Shown: positions 15,683 to 24,369 of the stretch, piece by piece
Numbering within the stretch: the first letter of the stretch is position 1
Layout: each line of letters opens with the position of its first letter
Origin: Tahibacter amnicola
GTDB taxonomy: Bacteria; Pseudomonadota; Gammaproteobacteria; Xanthomonadales; Rhodanobacteraceae
NCBI RefSeq assembly: GCF_025398735.1
Contig: NZ_CP104694.1
Span: forward strand, 857,501 to 921,500
Direction of reading: 5' to 3'
DNA: 64,000 nt
The notes under the pieces: generated by a model
Databases searched by the model: none
What the model was told of the DNA's origin: nothing
Seen by the model: only the letters and a program-made list of their open reading frames with translations
Made by a program: the position numbers and the translations under genes

Positions 15683-18190
15683 ATGCGGATGACCCAGCCC
15701 GCTCCCGTCGCATTCCCCATCCACGAAATCCTCCCCGATATCCGGCGCGCCCTCGCTGAAGGCACGCGCCTGGTACTGGAAGCGCCACCGGGCGCGGGCA
15801 AGACGACGCAGGTACCGCTGGCGTTGCTGTCCGCTGAATGGTTGGCCGGGCGCAAGATCATCGTGCTGGAGCCGCGTCGCATCGCGGCGCGGGCGGCCGC
15901 CGAGTTCATGGCGCGGCAGCTGGGCGAAGAGGTGGGGCAGACGGTCGGTTATCGCATCCGGTTCGAGGCCTGCGTGAGTGCGACGACGCGGATCGAGGTG
16001 GTGACCGAGGGCATTCTGACGCGACTGATCCAGTCGGATCCGGAATTGCCGGACATTGGTGCAATCCTGTTCGACGAATTCCACGAGCGCCATCTGCAGG
16101 GGGATCTGGGGGCGGCGCTGGCGCTGGACGTGCAGGGCACGCTGCGGCCGGATCTGCGGCTGGTGATCATGTCCGCGACGCTCGACGGCGAGCGGATTGC
16201 GCGGTGGCTGGAGGCGCCGCGGCTGACCAGCGCGGGGCGCAGCTTCCCGGTGCGCATCGAGTATCCGCCCGCGCGTTCCAACGAAGACCCATTCACGCAC
16301 CTGCGACGAACAGCGGAGCAGGCGCTGCAGGAAACCGATGGCGACATCCTCGTGTTCCTGCCGGGCAAGCGTGAAATCGATCGTGCGCGCAACCTGCTCG
16401 AGTCGGTCGTGGATGCGTCGGTCACGGTGCAGCCGCTGCACGGCGAATTGTCGCTGGCGGACCAGCGCGCCGCACTCGCGCCCGCGGCGGCCGGGCAGCG
16501 TCGCATCGTGCTGGCCACGAACGTGGCGGAATCCAGCGTCACGCTACCGGGTATCCGTGCGGTAATCGATGCCGGGCAGGCACGCGAGCCGCGCTTTGAT
16601 CCGAACTCCGGTTTCACCCGACTCCAGACCGTGGCGATCGCCCAGGCCTCGGCTGACCAGCGCGCCGGTCGCGCCGGCCGCGTTGCGCCCGGCATCGCTT
16701 ACCGGTTGTGGCCACAGAGCCAGCGCCTGGAAGCAGCGCGCCGGCCGGAAATGGACCAGGTGGAATTGTCGGGCCTTGCGCTGGAGCTGGCAGCCTGGGG
16801 CGCGGATGCGCTGCCCTGGCTCGATGCGCCGCCCGCTGGCGCATTGGGCCAGGCGCGACAGCTGCTGTCATTGCTGGGCGCGCTGGATGATGCCGGCCGC
16901 ATTACGGCACTGGGTCGCCAGATGCTGGCGCTGGGCGCCCAGCCACGCTTGTCCGCCGCGGCGTTGCGCGCGCCGGACGCGTCACGTGCGCTGGTGGCCG
17001 ACCTCCTGGCGGCGATCGATGCACGCTCGCCGCTGCGTGGCGAGGGCGCCCGCAGTGACGATTTCCGTGGGCGCATCGCGGCGCTGCACGCGTGGCGTCG
17101 CGGCGACCGCGGCGCGGAAGGCATCGACCGGGGCGCGATTGCGGCCATCGACCAGGCGAGCACCGGATGGCGGCGGCGCCTGCGCTGCGATCGACCGGCG
17201 CGGGAAATCCCCGATTCCCACGCCATCGGCGATCTGCTGTTGCACGCCTTCCCCGATCGTGTCGCACGCCAGGACGCCAGCAATCCCCTGCGTTACGCGC
17301 TGGCGAACGGGCGCGGCGCGCGCCTGCACGAGAACACGGCGCTGTACGGCGAACCGTGGCTGGTCGCGCTCGATCTGCGGTTCGAGGAGAAAGACAGCCT
17401 GGTCCTCGCGGCGGCGCCGTTCGATCCGCGCCTGCTGGAACGCGATTATCCCGAACGGTTCGTCACGCAGCGCGCGGTGCGGTGGAATGATGCGCGCCGT
17501 GGTGTCGAGGCATTTGAAGAACGCCGTTTCGCCGCGCTGGTACTGGAACGGCGAAGCGTGCCGGCGAAGCCGGAGGATGCCGTGCCTGCCCTGATTGCCG
17601 CGATTCGCGACCAGGGCCTGGACTGCCTGCCCTGGAGCGACAACGCCCGTGAACTGCGCCGTCGCGCCGAATCGCTGCGTGCCTGGTGTCCGGAACTGGA
17701 AATGCCGGACCTTTCCGACGCTACCCTCCTGGCCAGCCTGGAAACGTGGCTGGCCCCGTATCTTTCCGGCAAGTCGCGCCTGGACGCCCTGCGCACGGAC
17801 GATCTTTCCGAGGCGCTGGCTGCCTTGTTCGACTACGAACAGCGCCGCACGCTCGACGCGCAGGCGCCCGTGGCCATCCGCGTTCCCAGTGGCAATGAGC
17901 GTCGGCTGGAATATGTGCCCGGCCAGGCCCCCGTACTTGCGGTGAAACTGCAGGAATTGTTCGGGCTGGCCGACACGCCGCGCGTGGCGCAGGGGCGCAT
18001 CCCGGTCACCCTGCACCTGTTGTCGCCGGCGCAGCGACCCATCCAGGTCACCCAGGATCTCAAGGGCTTCTGGGAGCGCACCTATCCCGAAGTGAAAAAA
18101 GAGCTAAAGGGGCGTTATCCAAAACATCCCTGGCCCGATGACCCCTGGACCGCCACCCCGACAGCCCGCGCCAAGCCCCGCGGAACCTGA
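15683..18190 (+). CDS. hrpB: ATP-dependent RNA helicase HrpB
   Basis: An 835-residue DEAH/RHA-like helicase. Motif I is GAGKTTQVPLALL near 29, motif II is DEFHERH near 130 (the HrpB variant), motif III is MSATLDG near 160, and the QRAGRAGR motif VI appears near 325. The HrpB-specific C-terminal region continues to the end. The cellular role in most bacteria is unclear, though links to mRNA processing and surface attachment are reported for Xanthomonas-group homologues. Start could also be ATG 15689 (MTQPAP); neither start has a strong Shine-Dalgarno. It is 49 bp after the GNAT pair on the same strand. Confidence 0.93.
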   Translation: MRMTQPAPVAFPIHEILPDIRRALAEGTRLVLEAPPGAGKTTQVPLALLSAEWLAGRKIIVLEPRRIAARAAAEFMARQLGEEVGQTVGYRIRFEACVSATTRIEVVTEGILTRLIQSDPELPDIGAILFDEFHERHLQGDLGAALALDVQGTLRPDLRLVIMSATLDGERIARWLEAPRLTSAGRSFPVRIEYPPARSNEDPFTHLRRTAEQALQETDGDILVFLPGKREIDRARNLLESVVDASVTVQPLHGELSLADQRAALAPAAAGQRRIVLATNVAESSVTLPGIRAVIDAGQAREPRFDPNSGFTRLQTVAIAQASADQRAGRAGRVAPGIAYRLWPQSQRLEAARRPEMDQVELSGLALELAAWGADALPWLDAPPAGALGQARQLLSLLGALDDAGRITALGRQMLALGAQPRLSAAALRAPDASRALVADLLAAIDARSPLRGEGARSDDFRGRIAALHAWRRGDRGAEGIDRGAIAAIDQASTGWRRRLRCDRPAREIPDSHAIGDLLLHAFPDRVARQDASNPLRYALANGRGARLHENTALYGEPWLVALDLRFEEKDSLVLAAAPFDPRLLERDYPERFVTQRAVRWNDARRGVEAFEERRFAALVLERRSVPAKPEDAVPALIAAIRDQGLDCLPWSDNARELRRRAESLRAWCPELEMPDLSDATLLASLETWLAPYLSGKSRLDALRTDDLSEALAALFDYEQRRTLDAQAPVAIRVPSGNERRLEYVPGQAPVLAVKLQELFGLADTPRVAQGRIPVTLHLLSPAQRPIQVTQDLKGFWERTYPEVKKELKGRYPKHPWPDDPWTATPTARAKPRGT

Positions 18191-18200
18191 GCGCTTCGCC

Positions 18201-18218
18201 GTGACGGAAAACCGTCAC
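18201..18218 (+). other. Hairpin downstream of hrpB
   Basis: A perfect 7-bp stem GTGACGG/CCGTCAC with an AAAA loop begins 10 bases after the hrpB stop. No T run follows, so it is either a weak terminator or a 3'-end stabiliser. Confidence 0.5.
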
Positions 18219-18453
18219 GATGCCGTTGCACAGCGTGTCGCGCGGCGCAGGCCGGCGCGGTCGTCGACACGATTGCACCCCTGATCGCGACTGCCCTGGC
18301 CTGTGGCGAAAAATCCACTATGATGAGACGGCGCGTCGCCTGGCGGCGGCGTGGCGGGGCCAACAGGGGTCGCCATGAAGACATGGGATCGGTTCGTCGA
18401 GGCAAGTGCGAGCGCGTTGTCCGGCGCCGGATGCGCACGGTCTGAATGACACC

Positions 18454-21288
18454 ATGCGCAGCGCCCGCCGAACCGACGTCCCGCCTGTCGATTACCGGCG
18501 CCTGCTGTCCCTGACCTGGCCTTACCTGGGCATCGTGGCCCTGGTCGTCGCAGTGGCCGGTTTCAGCATGGACATCATGTCCGCCTGCCGTGCCTACGTC
18601 GGCGGCGAGGCTATGTGGTCCAAGGGCCAGAAGCGCGCCAGCGCGGCATTGGACCGCTACACGCGCACCCGTGATCCGGCTGATTTCGACGAGTACCGCC
18701 GGGCGGTTGAGGTGACCCTTGGCGACCGGCTGGCGCGGGTGGAACTGGACAAGCGCCGCCCGGACCTCGTCATCGCGCGGGCGGGTTTCCTTCGCGGGCG
18801 TAATCACCCGGACGACATTCCATCCATGATCCGGCTGTTCCGCAATTTTCGCGGCACGGCGGACGTCGACCGGGCGATCGCCTTCTGGGCCGATGGCGAC
18901 GCACTGATTGACGAAATGGTCCAGCTGGGTGATGAGATCCACGCCTCCCTGACGACCGGTTCGCCGGTCCTCGACCTGGACGCCGTGCGTGCCCGCCTGT
19001 GGTCCATCGACGCGCGCCTGACGCCGCTCCAAGAGGGGTTTTCGCAGGCATTGGCGCAGCTCTCCCGGCGCACCCAGACCATGCTGGCGCTCGGCATCGT
19101 CGCCGCCTCGGCGGTGCTGGTGTTGATCGCGGTGTGGCGCACGCGCCGGATGCTGGCTGAGAACGAACAGTTCGAACGCAATTCGCGCCTGAACGAAGAG
19201 CGCTTCCAGCGCGCGGTCACGGGATCGAGCGATGGCCTGTGGGATTTCGAGCGCGACGACGGCAGCCTTTACCTGTCGCCGCGTTTCATCAAGATGCTTG
19301 AGCTGGACCCCGCCCTGGCGCCGCGGCATCCCGGCGAACTGCTGGCGCGCGTCCATCCGGAAGACCGTGCGCCGCTGCTGCGCTGCCTGCGCCTGCACCT
19401 GACCCGCGGCCTGCGTTTTGACGCCGAATGCCGCCTGCGGCGACGCGACGGACATTACTGCTGGTTGCGCGTGCGCGGCCATGCGGAACGGGACGGCGAC
19501 GGCCGCGTGCTGCGCGTGAGCGGATCGGCCGGCGATATCGCTGACCGCAAGAAGGCCGAAGCACAACTCTTCGCCGAGAAGGAACGCGCGCAGGTGACAC
19601 TGGCCTCGATCGGCGACGCCGTGATCGCCACGGACATCCACGGCTCGGTGGAATACCTCAATCCTGTGGCCGAGTCGCTGACTGGCTGGACCAACGCCCA
19701 GGCACGCGGGCTGCCCCTGGCCATGGTCTGCGATATCGACGACGAGGCGACCGGGTCCGGCGTGCGCGATCCCGTCGAGGCCGTGCTGCGCGAGCGTGGA
19801 ACCGTGGCGCTGGGTACCAAGCTGCTGCTACGTCGCCGCAACGGGGGCACCACGCCGATCGACGAGACGGCCACGCCGATCCGCGATCGCGACGGGGAGA
19901 TCGATGGCGTGGTGCTGGTGTTCCGCGATGTCAGCCGCGAACGGCAGTACTCGGAAACATTGAGCTACCAGGCCAGCCACGATCTGCTCACCGGCCTGTA
20001 CAACCGTCATGAGTTCGAACGTCGCCTGGATCTGGCGCTGCAGCAGGCGCGTCTGCTGCAGCGGCCTTATGCCCTGCTGTACATCGACCTGGACCAGTTC
20101 AAGCTGGTCAACGACACGGCGGGCCACGCCGCCGGCGACGAGATGCTGCGGCAGATCGGCAAGCTGCTGCAGCGCCAGGTGCGCGAAGACGACGTCGTGG
20201 CACGGTTGGGTGGCGACGAATTCGTCGTGCTGCTCGACAACTGCCCCCCGGATGCTGCGCAGCGTGTAGCGCAGAAGTTGCGCCAGGCCATCGCCGAGCA
20301 GCCGTATCACTGTGGCCAGCGGCACTTCACGGCCCATGCGTCGATCGGCCTGCTGGACCTGGGCTCCGCCCCGCTGACGCGCGACGATGTGCTGGGCATC
20401 GCCGATGCCGCGTGCTACGTCGCCAAGGACCAGGGGCGCGACCGCGTGCACCGGTACCACCCGGACGACACGCTGCTCAATTCACGCCGCGGCGAAATGG
20501 CGTGGGTCGAGCGGCTGCATCGCGCCTTCGAGCGGGGTCAATTGCGCCTGTATCGCCAGGACATCGTCCCGCTGGGGGCCGAGCCCTACGAAGGCAGCCA
20601 TTTCGAGGTGCTGTTGCGGCTGGAGGAAGAGGACCGCGTCATCGTGCCGATGGCCTTCATTCCCGCTGCCGAGCGCTACGGACTGATGCCGCTCCTGGAC
20701 CGCTGGGTGATCCGCGCCGCATTCCATCGCATGGCGCTGGCGCGTCGCGTGCCCGGGGGCGAGCGGATCTCCCTGTGCGCGATCAATCTTTCGGGCGCGT
20801 CGCTGGCGGACGACAGCTTTGTCGACTACGCCAAGGAACAATTCATCCACTTCGGGATTTCACCGGAAAGCATCTGCTTTGAGATCACCGAGACGGTGGC
20901 GATCTCCGACCTGAACCGGGCGGCGAGTTTCGTGCAGGAACTGCGTGCCCTCGGCTGCCGCTTTGCGCTGGACGATTTCGGCGTGGGCATGTCGTCCCTG
21001 ACCTACCTCAAGACCTTGCCCGTCGATTTTCTCAAGATCGACGGCAGTTTCGTGCGCGACATGCGCAGCGACGCCATTGACCGCGCGATGGTGGAGGCGA
21101 TCCATCGCGTCGGCCAGGTCACCGGCAAGGCCACCATCGCGGAGATGGTGGAGGATGCCGCCACGCTGGAAGAAGCCCGCATGCTTGGCATCGGCTTCGC
21201 GCAGGGCTACGCCGTTGCCAAGCCACGTCCTTTCCTGGTGGCTGCGGCGGCCGCGCCGGTTCGCGTCGGCAGCGACGATCCTTCGTGA
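18454..21288 (+). CDS. Membrane-bound PAS-GGDEF-EAL cyclic-di-GMP enzyme
   Basis: A 944-residue sensor. Membrane segments at about 20-38 and 209-228 flank a periplasmic domain of about 170 residues, followed by two PAS domains (about 245-365 and 375-490). The GGDEF domain has an intact LGGDEF near 585, so it should make cyclic-di-GMP. The EAL domain starts near 690. Its signature is changed to FEVLLR, keeping the first Glu, and INLSG, ITET, DDFG, FLKIDG and AQGYAVAKP are retained, so phosphodiesterase activity is plausible. ATG 18454 is chosen; GTG 18406 is an in-frame alternative. A TATGAT at 18319-18324 may be a -10. Its 3' end converges on the ABC permease with 7 bp between. Confidence 0.9.
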   Translation: MRSARRTDVPPVDYRRLLSLTWPYLGIVALVVAVAGFSMDIMSACRAYVGGEAMWSKGQKRASAALDRYTRTRDPADFDEYRRAVEVTLGDRLARVELDKRRPDLVIARAGFLRGRNHPDDIPSMIRLFRNFRGTADVDRAIAFWADGDALIDEMVQLGDEIHASLTTGSPVLDLDAVRARLWSIDARLTPLQEGFSQALAQLSRRTQTMLALGIVAASAVLVLIAVWRTRRMLAENEQFERNSRLNEERFQRAVTGSSDGLWDFERDDGSLYLSPRFIKMLELDPALAPRHPGELLARVHPEDRAPLLRCLRLHLTRGLRFDAECRLRRRDGHYCWLRVRGHAERDGDGRVLRVSGSAGDIADRKKAEAQLFAEKERAQVTLASIGDAVIATDIHGSVEYLNPVAESLTGWTNAQARGLPLAMVCDIDDEATGSGVRDPVEAVLRERGTVALGTKLLLRRRNGGTTPIDETATPIRDRDGEIDGVVLVFRDVSRERQYSETLSYQASHDLLTGLYNRHEFERRLDLALQQARLLQRPYALLYIDLDQFKLVNDTAGHAAGDEMLRQIGKLLQRQVREDDVVARLGGDEFVVLLDNCPPDAAQRVAQKLRQAIAEQPYHCGQRHFTAHASIGLLDLGSAPLTRDDVLGIADAACYVAKDQGRDRVHRYHPDDTLLNSRRGEMAWVERLHRAFERGQLRLYRQDIVPLGAEPYEGSHFEVLLRLEEEDRVIVPMAFIPAAERYGLMPLLDRWVIRAAFHRMALARRVPGGERISLCAINLSGASLADDSFVDYAKEQFIHFGISPESICFEITETVAISDLNRAASFVQELRALGCRFALDDFGVGMSSLTYLKTLPVDFLKIDGSFVRDMRSDAIDRAMVEAIHRVGQVTGKATIAEMVEDAATLEEARMLGIGFAQGYAVAKPRPFLVAAAAAPVRVGSDDPS

Positions 21289-21295
21289 TCGCGCC

Positions 21296-22069
21296 TCAGG
21301 CGCGCAAGCCCACGCCCCGGCGCAGCAGGCTCATGCCGAATGCCGCAAGAATGGCGGCGGCCAGCAGCATCACCCCGTAGGCGACGGCGAGGTTCACGTC
21401 ACTCACGCCAAGCAGGCCGTAGCGGAACGCATTGACCATGTACAGGATCGGGTTGGCCATCGTCAGCGCGTGCCAGGGCTGCGGGAGCAGGTCGACCGAA
21501 TAGAACACGCCGCCCAGGTAGGTGAGCGGCGTGAGGATGAAGGTCGGCACGATGGCGATGTCGTCGAACTTGCGTGCGTAGACGGCGTTGACGAATCCGG
21601 CGAGGGCGAACACAACGGCCGTGAGGACGAAGGTCGAGAGTGTGACCAGCGGGTGGTAGATCTTGATGTCGGTGAAGAACAGCGACACCGCCAGCACGAT
21701 CGCGCCCACCATCAGGCCGCGCGCGACGGCCCCGGTGACGTAGCCGGTGAGGATCACCCAGTTGGGCATCGGCGACACGAGCATTTCTTCCACATAGCGG
21801 CCGAACTTGGCGCCGAAGAAGGAGCTGGAGATATTGCCGTAGGCATTCTGGATGACGCTCATCATGATCAGGCCGGGCACGATGTAGTCGATATAGCGAT
21901 GCCCGCCCATCTCGCCGATGCGGCTGCCGATGAGATTGCCGAAGATCACGAAATACAGCGCCATCGTGATGGCCGGTGGCAGCAGGGTCTGGCCCCAGAT
22001 GCGAAGGATCCGCGCAATTTCGCGGCGAACGATGGTGCCCAGGGCAACGAAGCTGGCTTGTGCGTTCAT
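21296..22069 (-). CDS. ABC-2 type transporter permease (YadH-like)
   Basis: A 257-residue integral membrane protein with six predicted membrane segments and the ABC-2 signature region (MLVSPMPNWVILTGYVTGAV near 95-115, then PLTYLGGVFY near 184-193). With the ATPase encoded 26 bp upstream it forms an exporter of the YadG-YadH type. The substrate is unknown; drug or lipid-linked substrates are typical for the family. Confidence 0.9.
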   Translation of the reverse strand: MNAQASFVALGTIVRREIARILRIWGQTLLPPAITMALYFVIFGNLIGSRIGEMGGHRYIDYIVPGLIMMSVIQNAYGNISSSFFGAKFGRYVEEMLVSPMPNWVILTGYVTGAVARGLMVGAIVLAVSLFFTDIKIYHPLVTLSTFVLTAVVFALAGFVNAVYARKFDDIAIVPTFILTPLTYLGGVFYSVDLLPQPWHALTMANPILYMVNAFRYGLLGVSDVNLAVAYGVMLLAAAILAAFGMSLLRRGVGLRA

Positions 22070-22095
22070 GTGGGATGGCAGTCGTTGGGAGGTGG

Positions 22096-23043
22096 TCAGG
22101 CGGCCTGCTGCGGCGCAGCGGCGTTGTTGCCTTCGACCAGGCGGACGAACAGTTCTTCCAGGCGGTTGGCCTTGTTGCGCATCGAGATGACGGTGACGCC
22201 GCGCGCGGTCAATGCGGCGAACAGCGAGTTGAGGTCATGCGTGCGCGCCATTTCGGCCTCGATCGTGTGATCGTCGATGCGCGTCATCGTGATGCCGTCG
22301 ACGACGGGCAAATCCGCCGGCGCCTGCGCGACGTCGAGGATGAATGTTTCAACATCCAGTTTGGCGAGTAGCCGCTTCATCGAGGTGTTCTCGATGATCG
22401 TGCCTTTGTCGATGATGGCGATGTTGCGACACAGCTGCTCGGCTTCTTCCAGGTAGTGCGTGGTCAGGATGACCGTCGTGCCGGCGCGGTTGATCTCGGT
22501 GACGAACTTCCACATGGCGCGGCGGATTTCAATGTCCACACCGGCGGTGGGCTCGTCCAGGATCAGCAGCCTGGGCTCGTTCATCATGGCGCGGGCGATC
22601 ATCAACCGACGCTTCATGCCGCCCGAGAGCGTGCGCGAGGGGACGTCCTTCTTTTCCCATAGCGACAGTTGTTTCAGGTACTTCTCGGCGCGTTCCCGGG
22701 CGACATCGCGCGCAATCCCGTAGAACCCGGCGGAATTGACGCAGATGTCGAAGGGATTCTCGAACTGGTTGAAGTTCAGTTCCTGTGGGACCAGCCCGAT
22801 CAGCTGCATTGCGGCGCTGCGGCGGCTGTGGATGGATTCGCCGAAGATCCGCGCCTCGCCACCGCTGGCGTTGACCAGCGAGGAAAGAATGCCGATGAGA
22901 GTGGATTTGCCGGCCCCGTTGGGGCCCAGGAGCGCGAAGAAGTCGCCCGGCTGGACGGTGAGCGAGACACCTTTGAGGGCTTTCACGCCGGTGGCGTAGG
23001 TCTTGGTGAGGTTCGTGACTTCCAGCGCGGGTGTCGTGCTCAT
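22096..23043 (-). CDS. ABC transporter ATP-binding protein (YadG-like)
   Basis: A 315-residue ATPase. Walker A is GPNGAGKST near 39-47, the signature is LSGGMKRR near 140, and Walker B with the catalytic Glu is LLILDEPTAGVD near 160. The last 80 residues form the extra C-terminal domain typical of exporters with ABC-2 permeases. It is the first gene of the two-gene operon and diverges from the reductase gene with 65 bp between. A GTATAC palindrome at about 23073 lies in that shared promoter region. Confidence 0.92.
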   Translation of the reverse strand: MSTTPALEVTNLTKTYATGVKALKGVSLTVQPGDFFALLGPNGAGKSTLIGILSSLVNASGGEARIFGESIHSRRSAAMQLIGLVPQELNFNQFENPFDICVNSAGFYGIARDVARERAEKYLKQLSLWEKKDVPSRTLSGGMKRRLMIARAMMNEPRLLILDEPTAGVDIEIRRAMWKFVTEINRAGTTVILTTHYLEEAEQLCRNIAIIDKGTIIENTSMKRLLAKLDVETFILDVAQAPADLPVVDGITMTRIDDHTIEAEMARTHDLNSLFAALTARGVTVISMRNKANRLEELFVRLVEGNNAAAPQQAA

Positions 23044-23108
23044 GGGCTGCGCGAACGGGGAGGGGCAGGTAGTATACGACCCCCTTTGCTGCCGATTGGC
23101 TCCGTTCC

Positions 23109-23858
23109 GTGACTGAACACTTTCCGCTTCGTCTCGTTTCCAGCTACATGCTTGCCGAGGCGTGTCGGCACCTGGTGTTCGAGCGTGCCGACGGCAAGCC
23201 CTTCGCCTTTGCGCCCGGGCAGTTCATCCAGATCCATTTCCACTATCCGGACGGCAAGGCCACCAAGCGCAGCTACTCGGTAGCAACCATCGGTGCCGGC
23301 GATGCGACGCCTATCCAGCACATCGAGATTGCCGTCTCCTATGTCGAAGGGGGCGCTGCGACGGCTCTGCTATCGGGCCTGAAGGAAGGCGACACCGTCG
23401 ACGCCAGCGGCCCGTACGGCCGCTTCTGCCTGTTCGACGCGGACGCCAACAAGCGCTACCTGCTGGTCGGCACCGGCACCGGCATCACGCCCTACCGCGC
23501 CATGCTGCCGCAGATCCGCCGCGTCATCGAACAGCGCGGGTGCGAGGTCTACGTCATCTTCGGCGCCCGCACCGAACGCGAACTGTTGTACGGACAAGAT
23601 TTCATCGATTTCGAACGCCACACGCCCGGTTTCCGCTTCTACTCCTGCTTTTCGCGCGAGCAGCGCGCCGTGCCGCGCCTGTACGACCGCAGCGGCTACG
23701 TGCAGAACCTGCTGGCGGAGCTGGCGCCCGATCCCTCCGGTGACATCGCCTACCTTTGCGGCAACCCGAACATGGTCGACCAGGCCTTCGCCCAGCTCAA
23801 GGAAGCCGGACTGGCCGTACCGCATATCCGCCGCGAGAAATACATCTCGTCCAAATAG
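23109..23858 (+). CDS. Ferredoxin-NADP reductase family flavoprotein
   Basis: A 249-residue FAD/NAD(P)H reductase. The FAD site RSYSVAT is near 58-64. The pyridine nucleotide site GTGTGITPYRAM is near 121-132, and the C-terminal YLCGNPNMVD is near 217-226. There is no [2Fe-2S] domain, so it must work with a separate ferredoxin. Bfd reduction by a partner reductase (as Fpr does in Pseudomonas) is one possible role, but the bfd gene is 21 kb away. The start is GTG 23109; ATG 23148 is possible but would truncate the first strand. Confidence 0.82.
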   Translation: MTEHFPLRLVSSYMLAEACRHLVFERADGKPFAFAPGQFIQIHFHYPDGKATKRSYSVATIGAGDATPIQHIEIAVSYVEGGAATALLSGLKEGDTVDASGPYGRFCLFDADANKRYLLVGTGTGITPYRAMLPQIRRVIEQRGCEVYVIFGARTERELLYGQDFIDFERHTPGFRFYSCFSREQRAVPRLYDRSGYVQNLLAELAPDPSGDIAYLCGNPNMVDQAFAQLKEAGLAVPHIRREKYISSK

Positions 23859-24044
23859 CCGGATCCGGCCTGCCACCGGGCGCAGTGGTTGCTGCGGCGC
23901 GTCAACCGACTGCCCGGCGCCGCACGGTGCCGGGCGCGCCTGGCCGGGCGGGACGCGGGCTCCGTACGTGGGAGCACGCCAAGCCTGCAATGGGTAAATG
24001 TCCGGACAGATTCTCCGGGCACGAAAGGGGCATAAGCGGCTAAA

Positions 24045-24084
24045 TTTGACGATTATCGCTGTACTGATGCCGGTATTCGTCAAA
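24045..24084. repeat. Inverted repeat upstream of the leu/ilv promoter
   Basis: TTTGACGA (24045-24052) and TCGTCAAA (24077-24084) form a perfect 8-bp inverted repeat with a 24-bp spacer. It lies just before the predicted promoter. It could be a binding site for an Lrp- or LysR-type regulator; no regulator gene is adjacent. Confidence 0.4.
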
Positions 24085-24098
24085 AACCAGGGGGTGCG

Positions 24099-24128
24099 TT
24101 GACAGCCTCCGCGACCCGCAACTAGCGT
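24099..24128 (+). promoter_or_regulatory. Promoter of the leu/ilv operon (predicted)
   Basis: A perfect -35 TTGACA at 24099-24104. The -10 is poor: TAGCGT at 24123-24128 with an 18-bp spacer is the best choice. Transcription would start near 24135, so the leader peptide ATG at 24137 would have almost no 5' untranslated region. Confidence 0.45.
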
Positions 24129-24136
24129 CCGTTGCC

Positions 24137-24274
24137 ATGACGCAACGCACCAACCACCGCTGGATTCGCACTGCCGGGCACCCGCTCGCAACGCAGATCC
24201 TGCGTGTGTGCGAAGCGCGAATTTCGCTCGTCCTCGTACTTGTACTTCTCATTACCAGCGGAGGTGCGGGTTAG
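24137..24274 (+). CDS. Leader peptide of the leu/ilv attenuator
   Basis: A 45-codon frame starting ATG 24137 and ending TAG 24272-24274. Residues 29-39 (24221-24253) read ISLVLVLVLLI: five Leu, three Val and two Ile in eleven codons, the regulatory signature of branched-chain leader peptides such as E. coli ilvL and leuL. Codons CTT, GTA and ATT in this run are uncommon in a high-GC genome and should make translation sensitive to charged-tRNA supply. No Shine-Dalgarno precedes the ATG, which fits leaderless translation from the promoter just upstream. The stop codon lies next to the antiterminator arm (24263-24270). Confidence 0.85.
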   Translation: MTQRTNHRWIRTAGHPLATQILRVCEARISLVLVLVLLITSGGAG

Positions 24275-24343
24275 GGCGCGCGTCGAAACAAACGACACGA
24301 ACACTAAGAACCCCGCACCCGGAAACGAGTGCGGGGTTTTTTG
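24263..24343 (+). promoter_or_regulatory. Transcription attenuator: antiterminator/terminator switch
   Basis: The terminator is a 10-bp stem AACCCCGCAC (24309-24318) with GTGCGGGGTT (24329-24338), and a run of six T ends at 24342. The rival pairing is GGTGCGGG (24263-24270) with CCCGCACC (24312-24319), which uses the terminator's 5' arm. A ribosome stalled at the Leu/Val/Ile codons (24221-24253) leaves 24263-24270 free, so the antiterminator forms and the operon is read. A ribosome that reaches the stop at 24272 covers that arm and termination follows. Confidence 0.85.
24309..24343 (+). terminator. Attenuator terminator before leuA
   Basis: Ten-base-pair G/C-rich stem with a 10-nt loop followed by TTTTTT, an almost ideal intrinsic terminator, placed 27 bp before the leuA start. 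Its use is conditional, as described for the attenuator. Confidence 0.9.
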
Positions 24344-24369
24344 TTGCCCGAGGCCTGCGAACAGCAGCC

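Noticed and set aside
18375-18449. 24-codon frame (MKTWDRFVEAS...) before the GGDEF-EAL gene as a leader peptide
   Set aside because: No control-codon run, no Shine-Dalgarno and no terminator follow; it is short enough to occur by chance.
23912-23937. GCCCGGC/GCCGGGC hairpin as terminator of the reductase gene
   Set aside because: No T run follows, and it lies 50 bp beyond the stop within generally GC-rich DNA.
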